Shown here: positions 44,829 to 56,570 of the stretch, in pieces | Layout: the number at the start of each line of letters is the position of its first letter | How positions within the stretch are numbered: position 1 is the stretch's first letter | Source of the DNA: Fuerstiella marisgermanici | GTDB lineage: Bacteria; Planctomycetota; Planctomycetia; Planctomycetales; Planctomycetaceae | Direction: 5' to 3' | DNA: 64,000 nucleotides | Assembly: GCF_001983935.1 (NCBI RefSeq) | Contig: NZ_CP017641.1 | Location: 3,038,001 to 3,102,000 of the forward strand | Made by a program: the position numbers and the translations under genes | Notes under the pieces: generated by a model | What the model saw: only the letters and a program-made list of their open reading frames with translations | What the model was told of the DNA's origin: nothing | Database searches by the model: none

Positions 44829-45018
44829 CGAATCTATGCAGTTGCTTAGAGGCGTTCCCATTCGCAACTGCGGCTTTCCTGCGGGGGCGAACCAACGGGA
44901 CTGTGATGCGGCGGAGTTCGGGGCTTTGGCAATGTGGCTTGCTTTGCTAGACTCGCTGGTGTGCTGACTCGTTCAGGCTTCGTAGAAAAAGCCGTGTCGC
45001 AAAGTCCTTCCGTTGGCC
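44829..45018 (+). repeat. attC-like repeat, copy L
   Basis: TTGCTAGA at 44944 lies 68 bases before GTTGGCC at 45012-45018. The right half reads CTCGTTCAGGCTTCGTAG, AAAAAGCC, GTGTCGCAAAGTCC, TTCC, GTTGGCC. GCTTTGGCAATG recalls copies A and J. The next ATG starts only one base after the box. Confidence 0.55.
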
Positions 45019-45019
45019 G

Positions 45020-46108
45020 ATGCAGATGAATATTTTCTCGGTTGCTCTTGCTGCCATCCTGGGCATCGCTCTGATCGTGATTGCCGGATGTTCGAACGAC
45101 AGCAGCACCGGCCAGAGCCAAAGTCCGGGTGGCCAAATCGCGAAACGGGACGCTAATCGTCTGCTTGGCTTCGGCGTGACAGAAGGAGCTGTTGGATACG
45201 AAGTCGCTTTTGGTGAAGCCAAGCGAGCCGGCATTCAGTTCATCGAACTGCCACAGCAGTGGGACGACATCGAAACCAGTCCCGGAGTTTACGACAGTCC
45301 TTTTCTGGAAATGGCGAACGAAGTCTATCCGACTTTCGACACCGGCATCGTGCTGTCGCTGAACCCCATTGATACAAACGCGCTGCGGCTTCCTGCTTAC
45401 CTCAAGGGCAAGGCATTTGATGACTCAGAAGTGATTGCGGCGTTTACCAGGTTTGTGGCCTTCACGATCGCGGGTCTGCCGAAGGCGCGAATCGTCGCCA
45501 TCTCCATTGGCAATGAAGTGGACGGAAATCTTGGTGATGATGAGATTCGCTGGCGTCAGTACCGTCGATTCTTTACCGAAGTGCAGACTCACATCAAAGT
45601 AAAGCTGCCGGATGTACCTGTCGGCGTAAAGACAACGTATTCAGCAATCACCGGCGATCAGCGGCAATTGATCAGCGAACTGAACGCTCACGCTGATGCA
45701 GTCATGGTCACGTATTATCCGCTGGACGCAGACTTTAAGGTTCGGCCTCCGTCGGTCGTGCAGGACGAAATTGGATCGCTGGTGTCTTTGGCTGATGGGA
45801 AACCTGTTCACCTGCTGGAAACAGGCTATCCAAGCGGTGCCGCAAACGGCAGTTCAGAGAAACTTCAAGCTGACTTCGTCGGAAACGTATTCGCGGCGTG
45901 GGACAAATTTGCCGACGACATCCCGCTCGTGAACATCGTTTGGCTGTATGACATGTCGCCTGAGGAAGTTGCGGCACTGACAAAATACTACTCAGTAGAC
46001 ACACCTGCTTTCGCCGGTTTTCTGGGAACGCTGGGACTCAAAACGCACTCCGGCGATGACAAGTTGGCGTTCTTAGAACTACTGAAATACGCCGAAGGCA
46101 ACAAATAG
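45020..46108 (+). CDS. Lipoprotein with glycoside-hydrolase-like TIM barrel, cassette-borne
   Basis: 362 residues; start ATG 45020 or 45026. A lipoprotein signal ends LIVIAGC. The domain reads like a clan-A TIM-barrel hydrolase: QFIELPQQWDDIETSPGVYD, VAISIGNEVDGN with the Glu expected as acid/base at the end of strand 4, and HLLETGYPSGAA with the Glu expected as nucleophile at strand 7. Substrate is unknown; the similarity is to arabinogalactanase-like enzymes. It is the largest gene between attC-like repeats in the window, and the only one here with an export signal. Confidence 0.7.
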   Translation: MQMNIFSVALAAILGIALIVIAGCSNDSSTGQSQSPGGQIAKRDANRLLGFGVTEGAVGYEVAFGEAKRAGIQFIELPQQWDDIETSPGVYDSPFLEMANEVYPTFDTGIVLSLNPIDTNALRLPAYLKGKAFDDSEVIAAFTRFVAFTIAGLPKARIVAISIGNEVDGNLGDDEIRWRQYRRFFTEVQTHIKVKLPDVPVGVKTTYSAITGDQRQLISELNAHADAVMVTYYPLDADFKVRPPSVVQDEIGSLVSLADGKPVHLLETGYPSGAANGSSEKLQADFVGNVFAAWDKFADDIPLVNIVWLYDMSPEEVAALTKYYSVDTPAFAGFLGTLGLKTHSGDDKLAFLELLKYAEGNK

Positions 46109-46252
46109 CGTCCGGCAGCATGGGCGCTACCACGGGATTGCGCCGCACAATCGTTGGCTGTCGACGCATTATCAAATTTGATTCTTGTTCAAGTCGTTTC
46201 CTGATGTTTGGTGCGATGCTGGATAGCGTCACGTTGTTGTGGACGAAAACTT
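46109..46252 (+). repeat. Gap of cassette type, copy M (weak)
   Basis: Begins TAGCGTCCGGCAGC at the stop codon and ends GATAGCGTCACGTTGTTGTGG before the next ATG at 46256. GTTGTGG at 46234-46240 may be the end box. The TGGTA box is not clear. Confidence 0.3.
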
Positions 46253-46255
46253 CTG

Positions 46256-46666
46256 ATGACCGGTACATCTGATCTGCCGACGTTACTCGCAAGCCTCGCA
46301 CCGGTTGTGTCTCCTGAGGCGTATGTGTTCGTGTCGCGTCCACAGGCGGCTTACGGTGATGGTGCGGAACTCGCGCCGATCGCCACCTTTTCCGAAGAGG
46401 AGGGACTGACACTTGTTGTCCCCAAAGAGCGTGCTGATGCAGCGGGCGAAGATTATGACGGGGAATTCGGCTTGATTTCTTTAAGTGTGCATTCCAACTT
46501 GCAGGCAGTTGGCCTGACGGCCGCAATCGCGGCCGCGTTGTCGGAGCGTGGCATCAGTGCAAACATAATTGCCGCCTTCTATCACGATCACATCTTTGTT
46601 CCGCTGTCACGCGTCGACGAAGCCGTCACGGCACTTTTGCAATTGGCGGCCAGTAATCAACCCTAA
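46256..46666 (+). CDS. ACT-domain protein (COG3602-like), cassette-borne
   Basis: 136 residues from ATG 46256. The two-part ACT pattern of the COG3602 group is visible: LLASLAPVVSPEAYVFVSRP with a GDGAELAPIATFSEEEGLTLVV strand pair, then GLISLSVHSNLQAVGLTAAI, LSERGISANIIAAFYHDHIFV and a final helix. Such small proteins are thought to bind amino acids or similar ligands. Soluble, with no partner domain. Confidence 0.85.
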   Translation: MTGTSDLPTLLASLAPVVSPEAYVFVSRPQAAYGDGAELAPIATFSEEEGLTLVVPKERADAAGEDYDGEFGLISLSVHSNLQAVGLTAAIAAALSERGISANIIAAFYHDHIFVPLSRVDEAVTALLQLAASNQP

Positions 46667-46789
46667 GCGATGGTCGCCTGGCATTCAGCGTCCGTGTTGG
46701 GCAACGCGGGATGTGGTTGCTAAACTACTGAGTAATTCGACGTCGCTCGTTTTGTTCATCGCGGTGACCTTAGAACCTTCCAGTGCTGC
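46667..46789 (+). repeat. attC-like repeat, copy N
   Basis: TTGCTAAA at 46717 lies exactly 66 bases before GTGCTGC (46783-46789). The right half reads GTCGCTCGTTTTGTTCATC, GCGGTGACCTTAGAACC, TTCCA, GTGCTGC. The left part starts CCTAAGCGATGG at the previous stop. The next ATG is 31 bases further on. Confidence 0.55.
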
Positions 46790-46820
46790 GTAGTTCTGTT
46801 AACCAAGTTGAGTAATCCCA

Positions 46821-46970
46821 ATGCAGCAAGCGGTCGATCTGATTTCTCAACTCGGTCAATTCGCGATCCTCGTCATCGTCGTTTGCGTCGCCGTAATGCT
46901 GCTGATCTCAATGGTTGACCGTCACCCGCGTGACAAGCAGTCACGCGACGACCCCGATCTTCCCGAGTGA
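46821..46970 (+). CDS. Small single-pass membrane protein, cassette-borne
   Basis: 49 residues, ATG 46821 to TGA 46970. MQQAVDLISQLGQF, a membrane segment (AILVIVVCVAVMLLISMV), then a charged tail (DRHPRDKQSRDDPDLPE). No family recognised. It is the last gene of the second cassette stretch; the gap after it (46971-47148) has no clear attC-like end. Being short, it rests on position, good codon composition and sensible topology. Confidence 0.5.
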   Translation: MQQAVDLISQLGQFAILVIVVCVAVMLLISMVDRHPRDKQSRDDPDLPE

Positions 46971-47148
46971 GTTTTCGGCATCCGGCTTTGATCGCTTCAC
47001 TGGGCTGAGGGCAATCCATTCAGCCAGCGTTTCGTACGGGGGGCAAATTCGAAGTTGTAACAATCAGGCGACGGGCGGTAGTCGCGTTTATTTGCCTTTG
47101 AAGCCCAGCAAAAAACGTCCAGCACTTCACACCCAGTGAAGGGTTCGG

Positions 47149-49731
<2,583 letters not shown>

Positions 49732-50014
49732 GCAGACCTTTATGCTTACGCGCGAATAACCTCGCTGGGCGGGCCTGGAGAGAATTGCGAGCTGACGGAG
49801 TTTCGCCGGTTCTCTGGCCGGGAAATACGGCAGGCAGGCCGCAGCAGCTTGCAATTGTGGCAATCTATCGGGTCTAATTCGCAACCGCTGCGCCAATCTG
49901 TGTGAGTGGATTCTTCAGAAATCGTCAAGTATCTCAACCCAACACCTTTGGTGCCGTATTTCGCGACAAAACTCAGCTCCCTCGACCCCACACCACGAAT
50001 CTGCGGGCCAACAG

Positions 50015-53000
50015 ATGGCGAAGAATGTCAGGGACGAACCAGCCATTCCCAGCAGCGACCCGCACCTGACGATTGGTGTGGGAGCGTCCGCTGGCGGATT
50101 GGAAGCCTTTCAGGATTTGCTCTCGCACGTTGATGCGGAAAGCGGTCTGTCTTTCGTGTTGGTCCAGCACCTCCCGCCGCTCGGCGAACGGCTACTGGCG
50201 GAAGTGCTGGTCAATTTAACGCAACTTTCGGTCGTGGAATTGTCCGGCCGCACCAAACCGGCTCCCAACACGGTGTACATCGCCCCGGCGAATGGATTGC
50301 TAAAGGTGGAAGACGGCTATCTGGTGGTCACAAGCCAGGTTGTCACAAGCGAAGTCGTCACGAGCCAGGTTGTCGCAAACCAGGCTTCCGCAAGCAGCGA
50401 TGAAACGGTGAGCTCCGGTTCGCCACGTGAGGGTTCGGGATCGTCGACGGTTGCAAAGTCGTCAACCACAACGGCCGCGATCGACCATTTCCTGCAGTCA
50501 CTTGCTGACGATCAGCGAGATCGCAGCGTCGGTGTCATTCTTTCCGGCGCAGGTTCGGATGGCACCCTTGGGTTGAAGGCGATCAGCGACGCTGGCGGGC
50601 TGACGTTTGCTCAGGACCCGGATTCCGCAAAGTACGACAGCATGCCGCGCAATGCGGCGGCGATGGGGGTTGCCGACCATGTGCTGCCGCCGGCCGAAAT
50701 CGCATCAGAACTCATCAGCTACGCCAGACATCTGGCCAGCCTGTCCGAGCCTCGCTGCAAACAGGAAGTCAGCCGCCAACTGCAGGAAGCCATTCCTCAG
50801 GTCACGGACCTGCTGTTAAAGAACACGGGCCACAATTTCCAGCACTACAAGACCAACACGCTTAGTCGGCGCATTCAGCGGCGGATGCAGGTTAATAAGC
50901 TGTCTGACGTTGAGAAGTACATCGAAATACTCAGCGGCAATCCCGACGAAGCTCACACGCTTTTTCGAGAACTTCTGATTGGCGTGACGTCTTTCTTCCG
51001 TGATCCCGATGCCTTCGCGGCGCTGTCGGAATCAGTGCTGCCGAAGCTGTTTGAAGACAAGTCACCGGACGATCATGTTCGCATTTGGGTGGCGGGTTGT
51101 GCGACTGGAGAAGAAGCCTACACGCTGGCGATTTTGTGTCGCGAGTATATGGACTCAATCGCAGAGGCCAATTCGAATGCCGCCTCAGATTCCGACGGAC
51201 CTGAAAGCACCTCGGGCGACCTGACTGGGGTAACCCTGCCGACGGTGCAAATCTTCGCCACCGATCTTGACGATCGAGCGTTGCAGGTGGCTCGTGATGG
51301 TGCGTATCCCGTGGGCATTGCGGACGTCGTTTCGCCGGAACGCTTAAAACGTTTCTTTGTCAAACGTGGCAAGAAGTATCAGGTCGCGAAAGAGATTCGT
51401 GAGCTGGTTCTGTTTTCGCCGCACAACCTGATCAGCGATCCGCCGTTCTCCAGACTCGATCTGGTTTCGTGCCGCAACCTTCTGATTTATTTGGGGCCGC
51501 ATCTACAGAAGAAACTGATTCCGCTGTTCCACTATTCGTTGCGGCCATCCGGATATCTGTTCCTGGGGCCGTCTGAAAACATTTCTGCGCATCGTGAGCT
51601 GTTTCGAGTTGTCGATCCGAAGGCCAAAATCTCACAGCGCAAGAACACGGGCGTCGATGGAACGGCTGTAATGCCGGTGGCCGATGGATCGGGAAAGCAT
51701 GAAAACGGCAAGCGCGCGTTTCCGGCTCCGGCGAGTACCGAAGGCGACCTGCTGGAGGTCATGCAGCGGATCGTGCTGGATGAATTTGCTCCGAAATGTG
51801 CCATCGTGGACGAAGACGGTCACGTGCTGTGCACCTCGGGCGACATGCAGAAATATCTGACCGTATCCGGCGGCAAATTTCAGAACAACATCATTCAGAT
51901 GGCCCGCAGCGGCCTGCGTTTGGGGCTGCGAGCCGCGTTTCAGGAAGCCGTGGATACTCGTCGTCAGGTCACGCACGACAATCAGTCGTTGCGGCTGGAT
52001 GATCGGATACAGCGAGTCATGCTGACCGTGCAGCCGATGCCGGAAGTCGGGGAGGATTCCGGGCTGTTTATGGTGGTCTTCCACGACGTCGGCCTGCCGT
52101 TGCAACGAGGAGAGGCAGAGGACTTAGAAGACGACTCGCCAGACCGCACGCCGGAGCATCGCAACGCCGACGCCGTCATCAAGCAACTCGAAAAAGAACT
52201 GGCCACCACGCGTGCAGACCTGGAACGCGCGCTGCGGGATATGGAGTGCAGCAATGAAGATCTGAAGTCGTCGAACGAAGAACTTGTTTCGATGAATGAG
52301 GAACTTCAGTCCGCCAACGAAGAACTGGAGACTTCAAAAGAAGAAGTTCAGGCCGCACTGACCCGCGTCGCCCAATCGGCTTCGGACCGTCGCAACCTGC
52401 TGCACAGCACATCCGTCGCGACATTGTTTGTCGACGACGACATGACGATTCGGAGCTTCACTCCCGACGTCGCGAAGATCTACAATTTGCTACCCAACGA
52501 TGTGGGGCGTCCGCTCAGCCATATTACTCATACGGCCGTCGAGATGCCCGACTTCCCGGCAGACGCATCTGCCGTGAGTGAGTGGCCAATTGAAGATGAA
52601 GTCGAGATTCAAACGGGCAACTGGTATCTGCGACGCATTCAGCCTTACCTGACGGACGACGACCAGCAAAACGGCCTGGTTGTGACGTTTTACGACATCA
52701 CAGATCGCAAGCGGACGTTTATGCGTCTGGCGGCGTCACATGCCGTCCGCAGCCTGCTGGTCAACGCGGAATCATTCGCCACTGTCATTCCGGAAGTCCT
52801 TCACGCACTTCTTGATGCATTGGAAGCGGAAGTGTGTCTGCTTTGGCGACCGGACGAAAGTGGCAAGCTGCTGACCTGTGTTGAAGCCAGTACTGGTGAT
52901 CACGCCCGACAGTCGTTCGTAGACTTTAGTCGTCAGTTAACATTCTCGAAGGGCGAAGGGCTGCCAGGAATCGCCTGGAAGCAACGTAAACCGATCTGGT

Positions 53001-56000
53001 TTGAAGATCTGCAAAATGCGGATGACTTTGCTCGTTCCAAAGTCGCCCACGAAAACAACCTGGTCAGTGGCATCGCGACGCCAATCGTGGTCGGCAAGAA
53101 GTTTAAGGGCGTCATTGAAATCTTCACGACAAGATTGCTGGCTCATGACCCGGAGCTGAAGTATGTGCTGGAATCCGTTGGCACCGATATTGGGCAATTC
53201 ATCCGTCGACGCCGACTGGATAGTCGTTTTCGTGATGAGGAAGCTCGCAAGACGGCGATTCTGAAGTCTGCCATGGACTGCATCGTGACCATGGACGTGG
53301 AAGGGCGCATTGTCGACTTTAATCCGGCCGCTGAACGTACCTTTGGCCACGTGGCCGCTGACGTCATCGGGAAGCCGATGTGTGAAGTCATCATGCCTGA
53401 TGAGTTCCGTCCTGGTTTCCATCAGAGCCTTAAACGTTATCTGGAAGTCGGCGAATCATCGATCATCGGAAAGCGAATTGAACTGACGTCGTTGCGAGCG
53501 GACGGAAGCACATTCCCAATGGAGCTGGGTGTTTCCGTGTCTCACACGCTAAACGGTTCACCATTCTTTACGGGCTACCTGCGAGACATCACCGATCGTC
53601 GCCGGTCCGAAGACCTGCTCCGCGACCGCGAATCTCACCTGCGTCGAGTGATCGACAACACGCTGTTCCTTGTCGGCGTGCTGGACGTAGACGGGACGTT
53701 GCTGGAAGCCAATGCGGCTGCCGTTACGCTTGGGGGAATTGAACGCGAAGAAGTAATCGGAAAGAAGTTCTGGGACTGCATTTGGTGGAATCACAGCGAA
53801 GACACCATCAGCCAGCTACAGGACGACATTCGTCGCGGTGCGAATGGCGAAATTGTGCGTCACGATGCCATCGTGCGGATAGCCGGTGACACGAGAATCA
53901 CGATCGACTTTATGCTAAGCCCCGTGCGGGACGAGAGCGGTCGAGTCACTCACTTAATTCCTTCCGGCGTGGACATCAGCGATCGAAAGGCCGCCGAACG
54001 ACAGGCTCTGCAGCGTGAACGGCATCTTAATTTTGCCATGGTCGCTGGCCGAATGGGAAGCTGGGAGTGGGACATTGTCAACGATCACATCACGTGGTCC
54101 GATCACTTGTACGAACTGTACGGGTACGAAAAAGACGAATTCGTCGGTACAGCTCAGGGCTTTCTGGACATCGTCATTCCGGATGATCGCCCGATCGTTG
54201 AAGCTGTGATTGAATCGATCATGTTGACAACATCGGAGCGGGAAGAATTCGAATGTCGAATTTTCCGCAAACGCGATGGACACATTATTCTGGGACAGAT
54301 TCAAGGCATCGTGGATCGAGACGCTGTCGGCCGACCGCTGCGAATTGCCGGTTTCGCGACGGACATCACCGATCGTAATCGCCGCGAACGTCATGTCGCA
54401 TTCCTTGCGGAACTGCAGTCGTTTCTGGCTCCACTCGAAACTGCCGACGAGATCGCTCGCGTCGCCACTGAACGAATAGCACAGTACCTGAACCTGTCAC
54501 GCTGTGCACTGGTGGATCTGGATGAAGACGCAGCCCTCGCCAACGTGTATTTCGATTACCACATTGATGAGGTGTCATCAGTGGTGGGTCTGTACACAAT
54601 GTCAGACTATCTGAATGCAGACGAAAGGCAGCGTTTGGCCGTCGGTGGTTCACTGGTCTTCAATGACGTCACCCAGGAATGCTCGACGCCGGATTCAGCA
54701 GCCCGGTTCGCAGCATTGCAGATTCAAGCCATCGTGAATTCCGCCTACGTCACGGATGGCCGACTGGAATTCATGCTGACGGCAACGAAGCACTACCCGT
54801 ATCAATGGCGGTCGGACGAACTTCAACTGTTAAACGAACTTTCGGCAAACGTCTACCTTCGAGTGCAGCGGGCTCGAGTACAGAGCGCTTTGCAACAAAC
54901 CGACGAACGCCTATCAACTGCTTTGCAGGTGGCGGGGATGGCGGCGTGGGAATGGAGTCCGCAGGAAAGTATCTGGACGGCAGAATTGTACGACCTGCTG
55001 GGAATTTCTCCCGATCAGCCCGCGTCCCCTGAGCTGTTTTTCTCGCTCACTCATCCGGACGATCGCGACGAACTGCAAGCTGAGTGGCAGCGATCGGTAG
55101 ATGGCGACACCAATTACTCTCACGAATTCCGAATCATTCGGCCGGATGGAGAAACGCGATGGCTAAACGGCGTGGGCAAAGTTGTTCGAAACGAAGCGGG
55201 TGAAGTCGTTCGGATGTACGGGCTGAATCGGGATACCACGGCCGAACACGTTGCCGCATCTCGGCTGGAAGAAGCGCGCCGACAGGCCGAACAAGCCAAC
55301 TCATCGAAAAGCGAATTTCTGGCCAACATGAGTCACGAAATCCGAACGCCGATGACTGCAGTTTTGGGCTATGCAGATCTGTTGCTGGATGCCGAAACGG
55401 ATCCCCAGAAGTTGCAGCACCTGGAAACCATCAAACGCAACGGCAACTTTCTGCTGGAAATCATCAACGACATACTGGACCTGTCGAAGATCGAAGCCGG
55501 TCGGATGGAGATCGATCGACAGCAGTTTTCGCCCCAGGCACTGGTCGGTGATGTTCGGTCGCTGATGGACGTTCGGGCAAAAGAAAAAGACCTGCAGTTC
55601 GAAGTGCAGTACGACGGCAGTGTGCCGGAGTTTATCGAAAGCGATCCCAAGCGGCTGAAACAGATTCTGGTGAACCTGCTCGGCAACGCCCTCAAGTTCA
55701 CAGATGCCGGTAGTGTTATTTTGCGTATCAGCCATAGACCGGCGGCCACAAAAAATTCATCGACATCTGCATCCAAACGAAGGTCTGTGATGCAGTTTGA
55801 TGTCATCGACACAGGTATCGGCATGACAGTGCAGCAGCAGAAGCGCCTGTTCAAGCCGTTCTCTCAGGGCGATGCATCCGTCACTCGCGAATTTGGTGGC
55901 ACGGGACTGGGACTGGCCATTAGCAAGCGGCTCGCTCACATGCTGGGTGGTTCAGTCGCCGTCGACAGCACGCCAGGTGAAGGCAGCACGTTTTCACTCA

Positions 56001-56494
56001 CCATTGCCGCTGGTGATGTTTCCAACGTGGCGTTCGTCGATCCCAACCTGCCGTCTGAGAGTCAGGCTGAAGCGCCCGCTGAATTGGCTGCGGTTTCAGA
56101 CTTCAGGTTGGCGTGCCGGATTCTGCTGGTCGACGATCGACGCGACGTCAGATTTCTGGGCAAACATATTCTGCAGACGGCTGGCGCCACGGTGGAAGAG
56201 GCCGAAAACGGACAACAGGCCATCGACCAGGTATCGGCGATGGACGGGGAAGAACCGTTTGACCTGATTTTGTTGGATATGCAGATGCCCGGCGTCGACG
56301 GATACACGGCGGCCGCTCGCCTGCGAGGGATGGGTTTCGAAAATCCCATCATCGCCCTCACCGCTGACGCCATGCACGGCGACATGGACCGCTGCCTGCA
56401 AAGCGGGTGCAATGCCTACCTAAGCAAACCCATCGACAAAGAAAAACTGCTGGCCACAGTACACACTTTCCTGCAGCAAAACGGCGACAACTGA
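50015..56494 (+). CDS. CheB-CheR-PAS/GAF hybrid histidine kinase with receiver domain
   Basis: 2159-residue cytoplasmic sensor. Order: CheB methylesterase (Ser25 in GASAGG, His52, Asp182 in GAGSDGTLG); CheR methyltransferase, about 245-520 (VWVAGCATGEEAYTLAIL, FATDLDDRAL, VSCRNLLIY); a PAS-like region; a coiled coil at about 720-785 (SNEDLKSSNEEL and repeats); PAS, GAF (about 905-1065), three PAS with PAC segments, a second GAF (about 1455-1625), another PAS; HisKA with His1774 in NMSHEIRTP; HATPase (GTGLGLAISKRL); receiver with Asp2088 in LLDMQMPG. The CheB part has an insert with tandem VVTSQ units. No transmembrane segment is visible. The output partner is unknown. Confidence 0.93.
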   Translation: MAKNVRDEPAIPSSDPHLTIGVGASAGGLEAFQDLLSHVDAESGLSFVLVQHLPPLGERLLAEVLVNLTQLSVVELSGRTKPAPNTVYIAPANGLLKVEDGYLVVTSQVVTSEVVTSQVVANQASASSDETVSSGSPREGSGSSTVAKSSTTTAAIDHFLQSLADDQRDRSVGVILSGAGSDGTLGLKAISDAGGLTFAQDPDSAKYDSMPRNAAAMGVADHVLPPAEIASELISYARHLASLSEPRCKQEVSRQLQEAIPQVTDLLLKNTGHNFQHYKTNTLSRRIQRRMQVNKLSDVEKYIEILSGNPDEAHTLFRELLIGVTSFFRDPDAFAALSESVLPKLFEDKSPDDHVRIWVAGCATGEEAYTLAILCREYMDSIAEANSNAASDSDGPESTSGDLTGVTLPTVQIFATDLDDRALQVARDGAYPVGIADVVSPERLKRFFVKRGKKYQVAKEIRELVLFSPHNLISDPPFSRLDLVSCRNLLIYLGPHLQKKLIPLFHYSLRPSGYLFLGPSENISAHRELFRVVDPKAKISQRKNTGVDGTAVMPVADGSGKHENGKRAFPAPASTEGDLLEVMQRIVLDEFAPKCAIVDEDGHVLCTSGDMQKYLTVSGGKFQNNIIQMARSGLRLGLRAAFQEAVDTRRQVTHDNQSLRLDDRIQRVMLTVQPMPEVGEDSGLFMVVFHDVGLPLQRGEAEDLEDDSPDRTPEHRNADAVIKQLEKELATTRADLERALRDMECSNEDLKSSNEELVSMNEELQSANEELETSKEEVQAALTRVAQSASDRRNLLHSTSVATLFVDDDMTIRSFTPDVAKIYNLLPNDVGRPLSHITHTAVEMPDFPADASAVSEWPIEDEVEIQTGNWYLRRIQPYLTDDDQQNGLVVTFYDITDRKRTFMRLAASHAVRSLLVNAESFATVIPEVLHALLDALEAEVCLLWRPDESGKLLTCVEASTGDHARQSFVDFSRQLTFSKGEGLPGIAWKQRKPIWFEDLQNADDFARSKVAHENNLVSGIATPIVVGKKFKGVIEIFTTRLLAHDPELKYVLESVGTDIGQFIRRRRLDSRFRDEEARKTAILKSAMDCIVTMDVEGRIVDFNPAAERTFGHVAADVIGKPMCEVIMPDEFRPGFHQSLKRYLEVGESSIIGKRIELTSLRADGSTFPMELGVSVSHTLNGSPFFTGYLRDITDRRRSEDLLRDRESHLRRVIDNTLFLVGVLDVDGTLLEANAAAVTLGGIEREEVIGKKFWDCIWWNHSEDTISQLQDDIRRGANGEIVRHDAIVRIAGDTRITIDFMLSPVRDESGRVTHLIPSGVDISDRKAAERQALQRERHLNFAMVAGRMGSWEWDIVNDHITWSDHLYELYGYEKDEFVGTAQGFLDIVIPDDRPIVEAVIESIMLTTSEREEFECRIFRKRDGHIILGQIQGIVDRDAVGRPLRIAGFATDITDRNRRERHVAFLAELQSFLAPLETADEIARVATERIAQYLNLSRCALVDLDEDAALANVYFDYHIDEVSSVVGLYTMSDYLNADERQRLAVGGSLVFNDVTQECSTPDSAARFAALQIQAIVNSAYVTDGRLEFMLTATKHYPYQWRSDELQLLNELSANVYLRVQRARVQSALQQTDERLSTALQVAGMAAWEWSPQESIWTAELYDLLGISPDQPASPELFFSLTHPDDRDELQAEWQRSVDGDTNYSHEFRIIRPDGETRWLNGVGKVVRNEAGEVVRMYGLNRDTTAEHVAASRLEEARRQAEQANSSKSEFLANMSHEIRTPMTAVLGYADLLLDAETDPQKLQHLETIKRNGNFLLEIINDILDLSKIEAGRMEIDRQQFSPQALVGDVRSLMDVRAKEKDLQFEVQYDGSVPEFIESDPKRLKQILVNLLGNALKFTDAGSVILRISHRPAATKNSSTSASKRRSVMQFDVIDTGIGMTVQQQKRLFKPFSQGDASVTREFGGTGLGLAISKRLAHMLGGSVAVDSTPGEGSTFSLTIAAGDVSNVAFVDPNLPSESQAEAPAELAAVSDFRLACRILLVDDRRDVRFLGKHILQTAGATVEEAENGQQAIDQVSAMDGEEPFDLILLDMQMPGVDGYTAAARLRGMGFENPIIALTADAMHGDMDRCLQSGCNAYLSKPIDKEKLLATVHTFLQQNGDN
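50326..50388 (+). repeat. In-frame 15-base tandem repeat in the CheB domain
   Basis: Four units of about 15 bases (GTTGTCACAAGCCAG with changes) encode VVTSQ, VVTSE, VVTSQ, VVANQ inside a Ser/Thr-rich insert of the CheB domain, residues about 105-125. It probably forms a flexible loop between the substrate-binding half and the catalytic Asp. Confidence 0.75.
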
Positions 56495-56570
56495 TTTTGG
56501 TGTAATCTGTGAGCGGGAATCTTCAAAAAGGTTTCCGGCTCCTCACGCCAGCGGCAACAATCTTTCGCCC

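Noticed and set aside
21301-47148. Integron integrase gene
   Set aside because: I looked for the tyrosine recombinase R-H-R-Y pattern in all frames listed and found none; the array call rests on the repeats alone.
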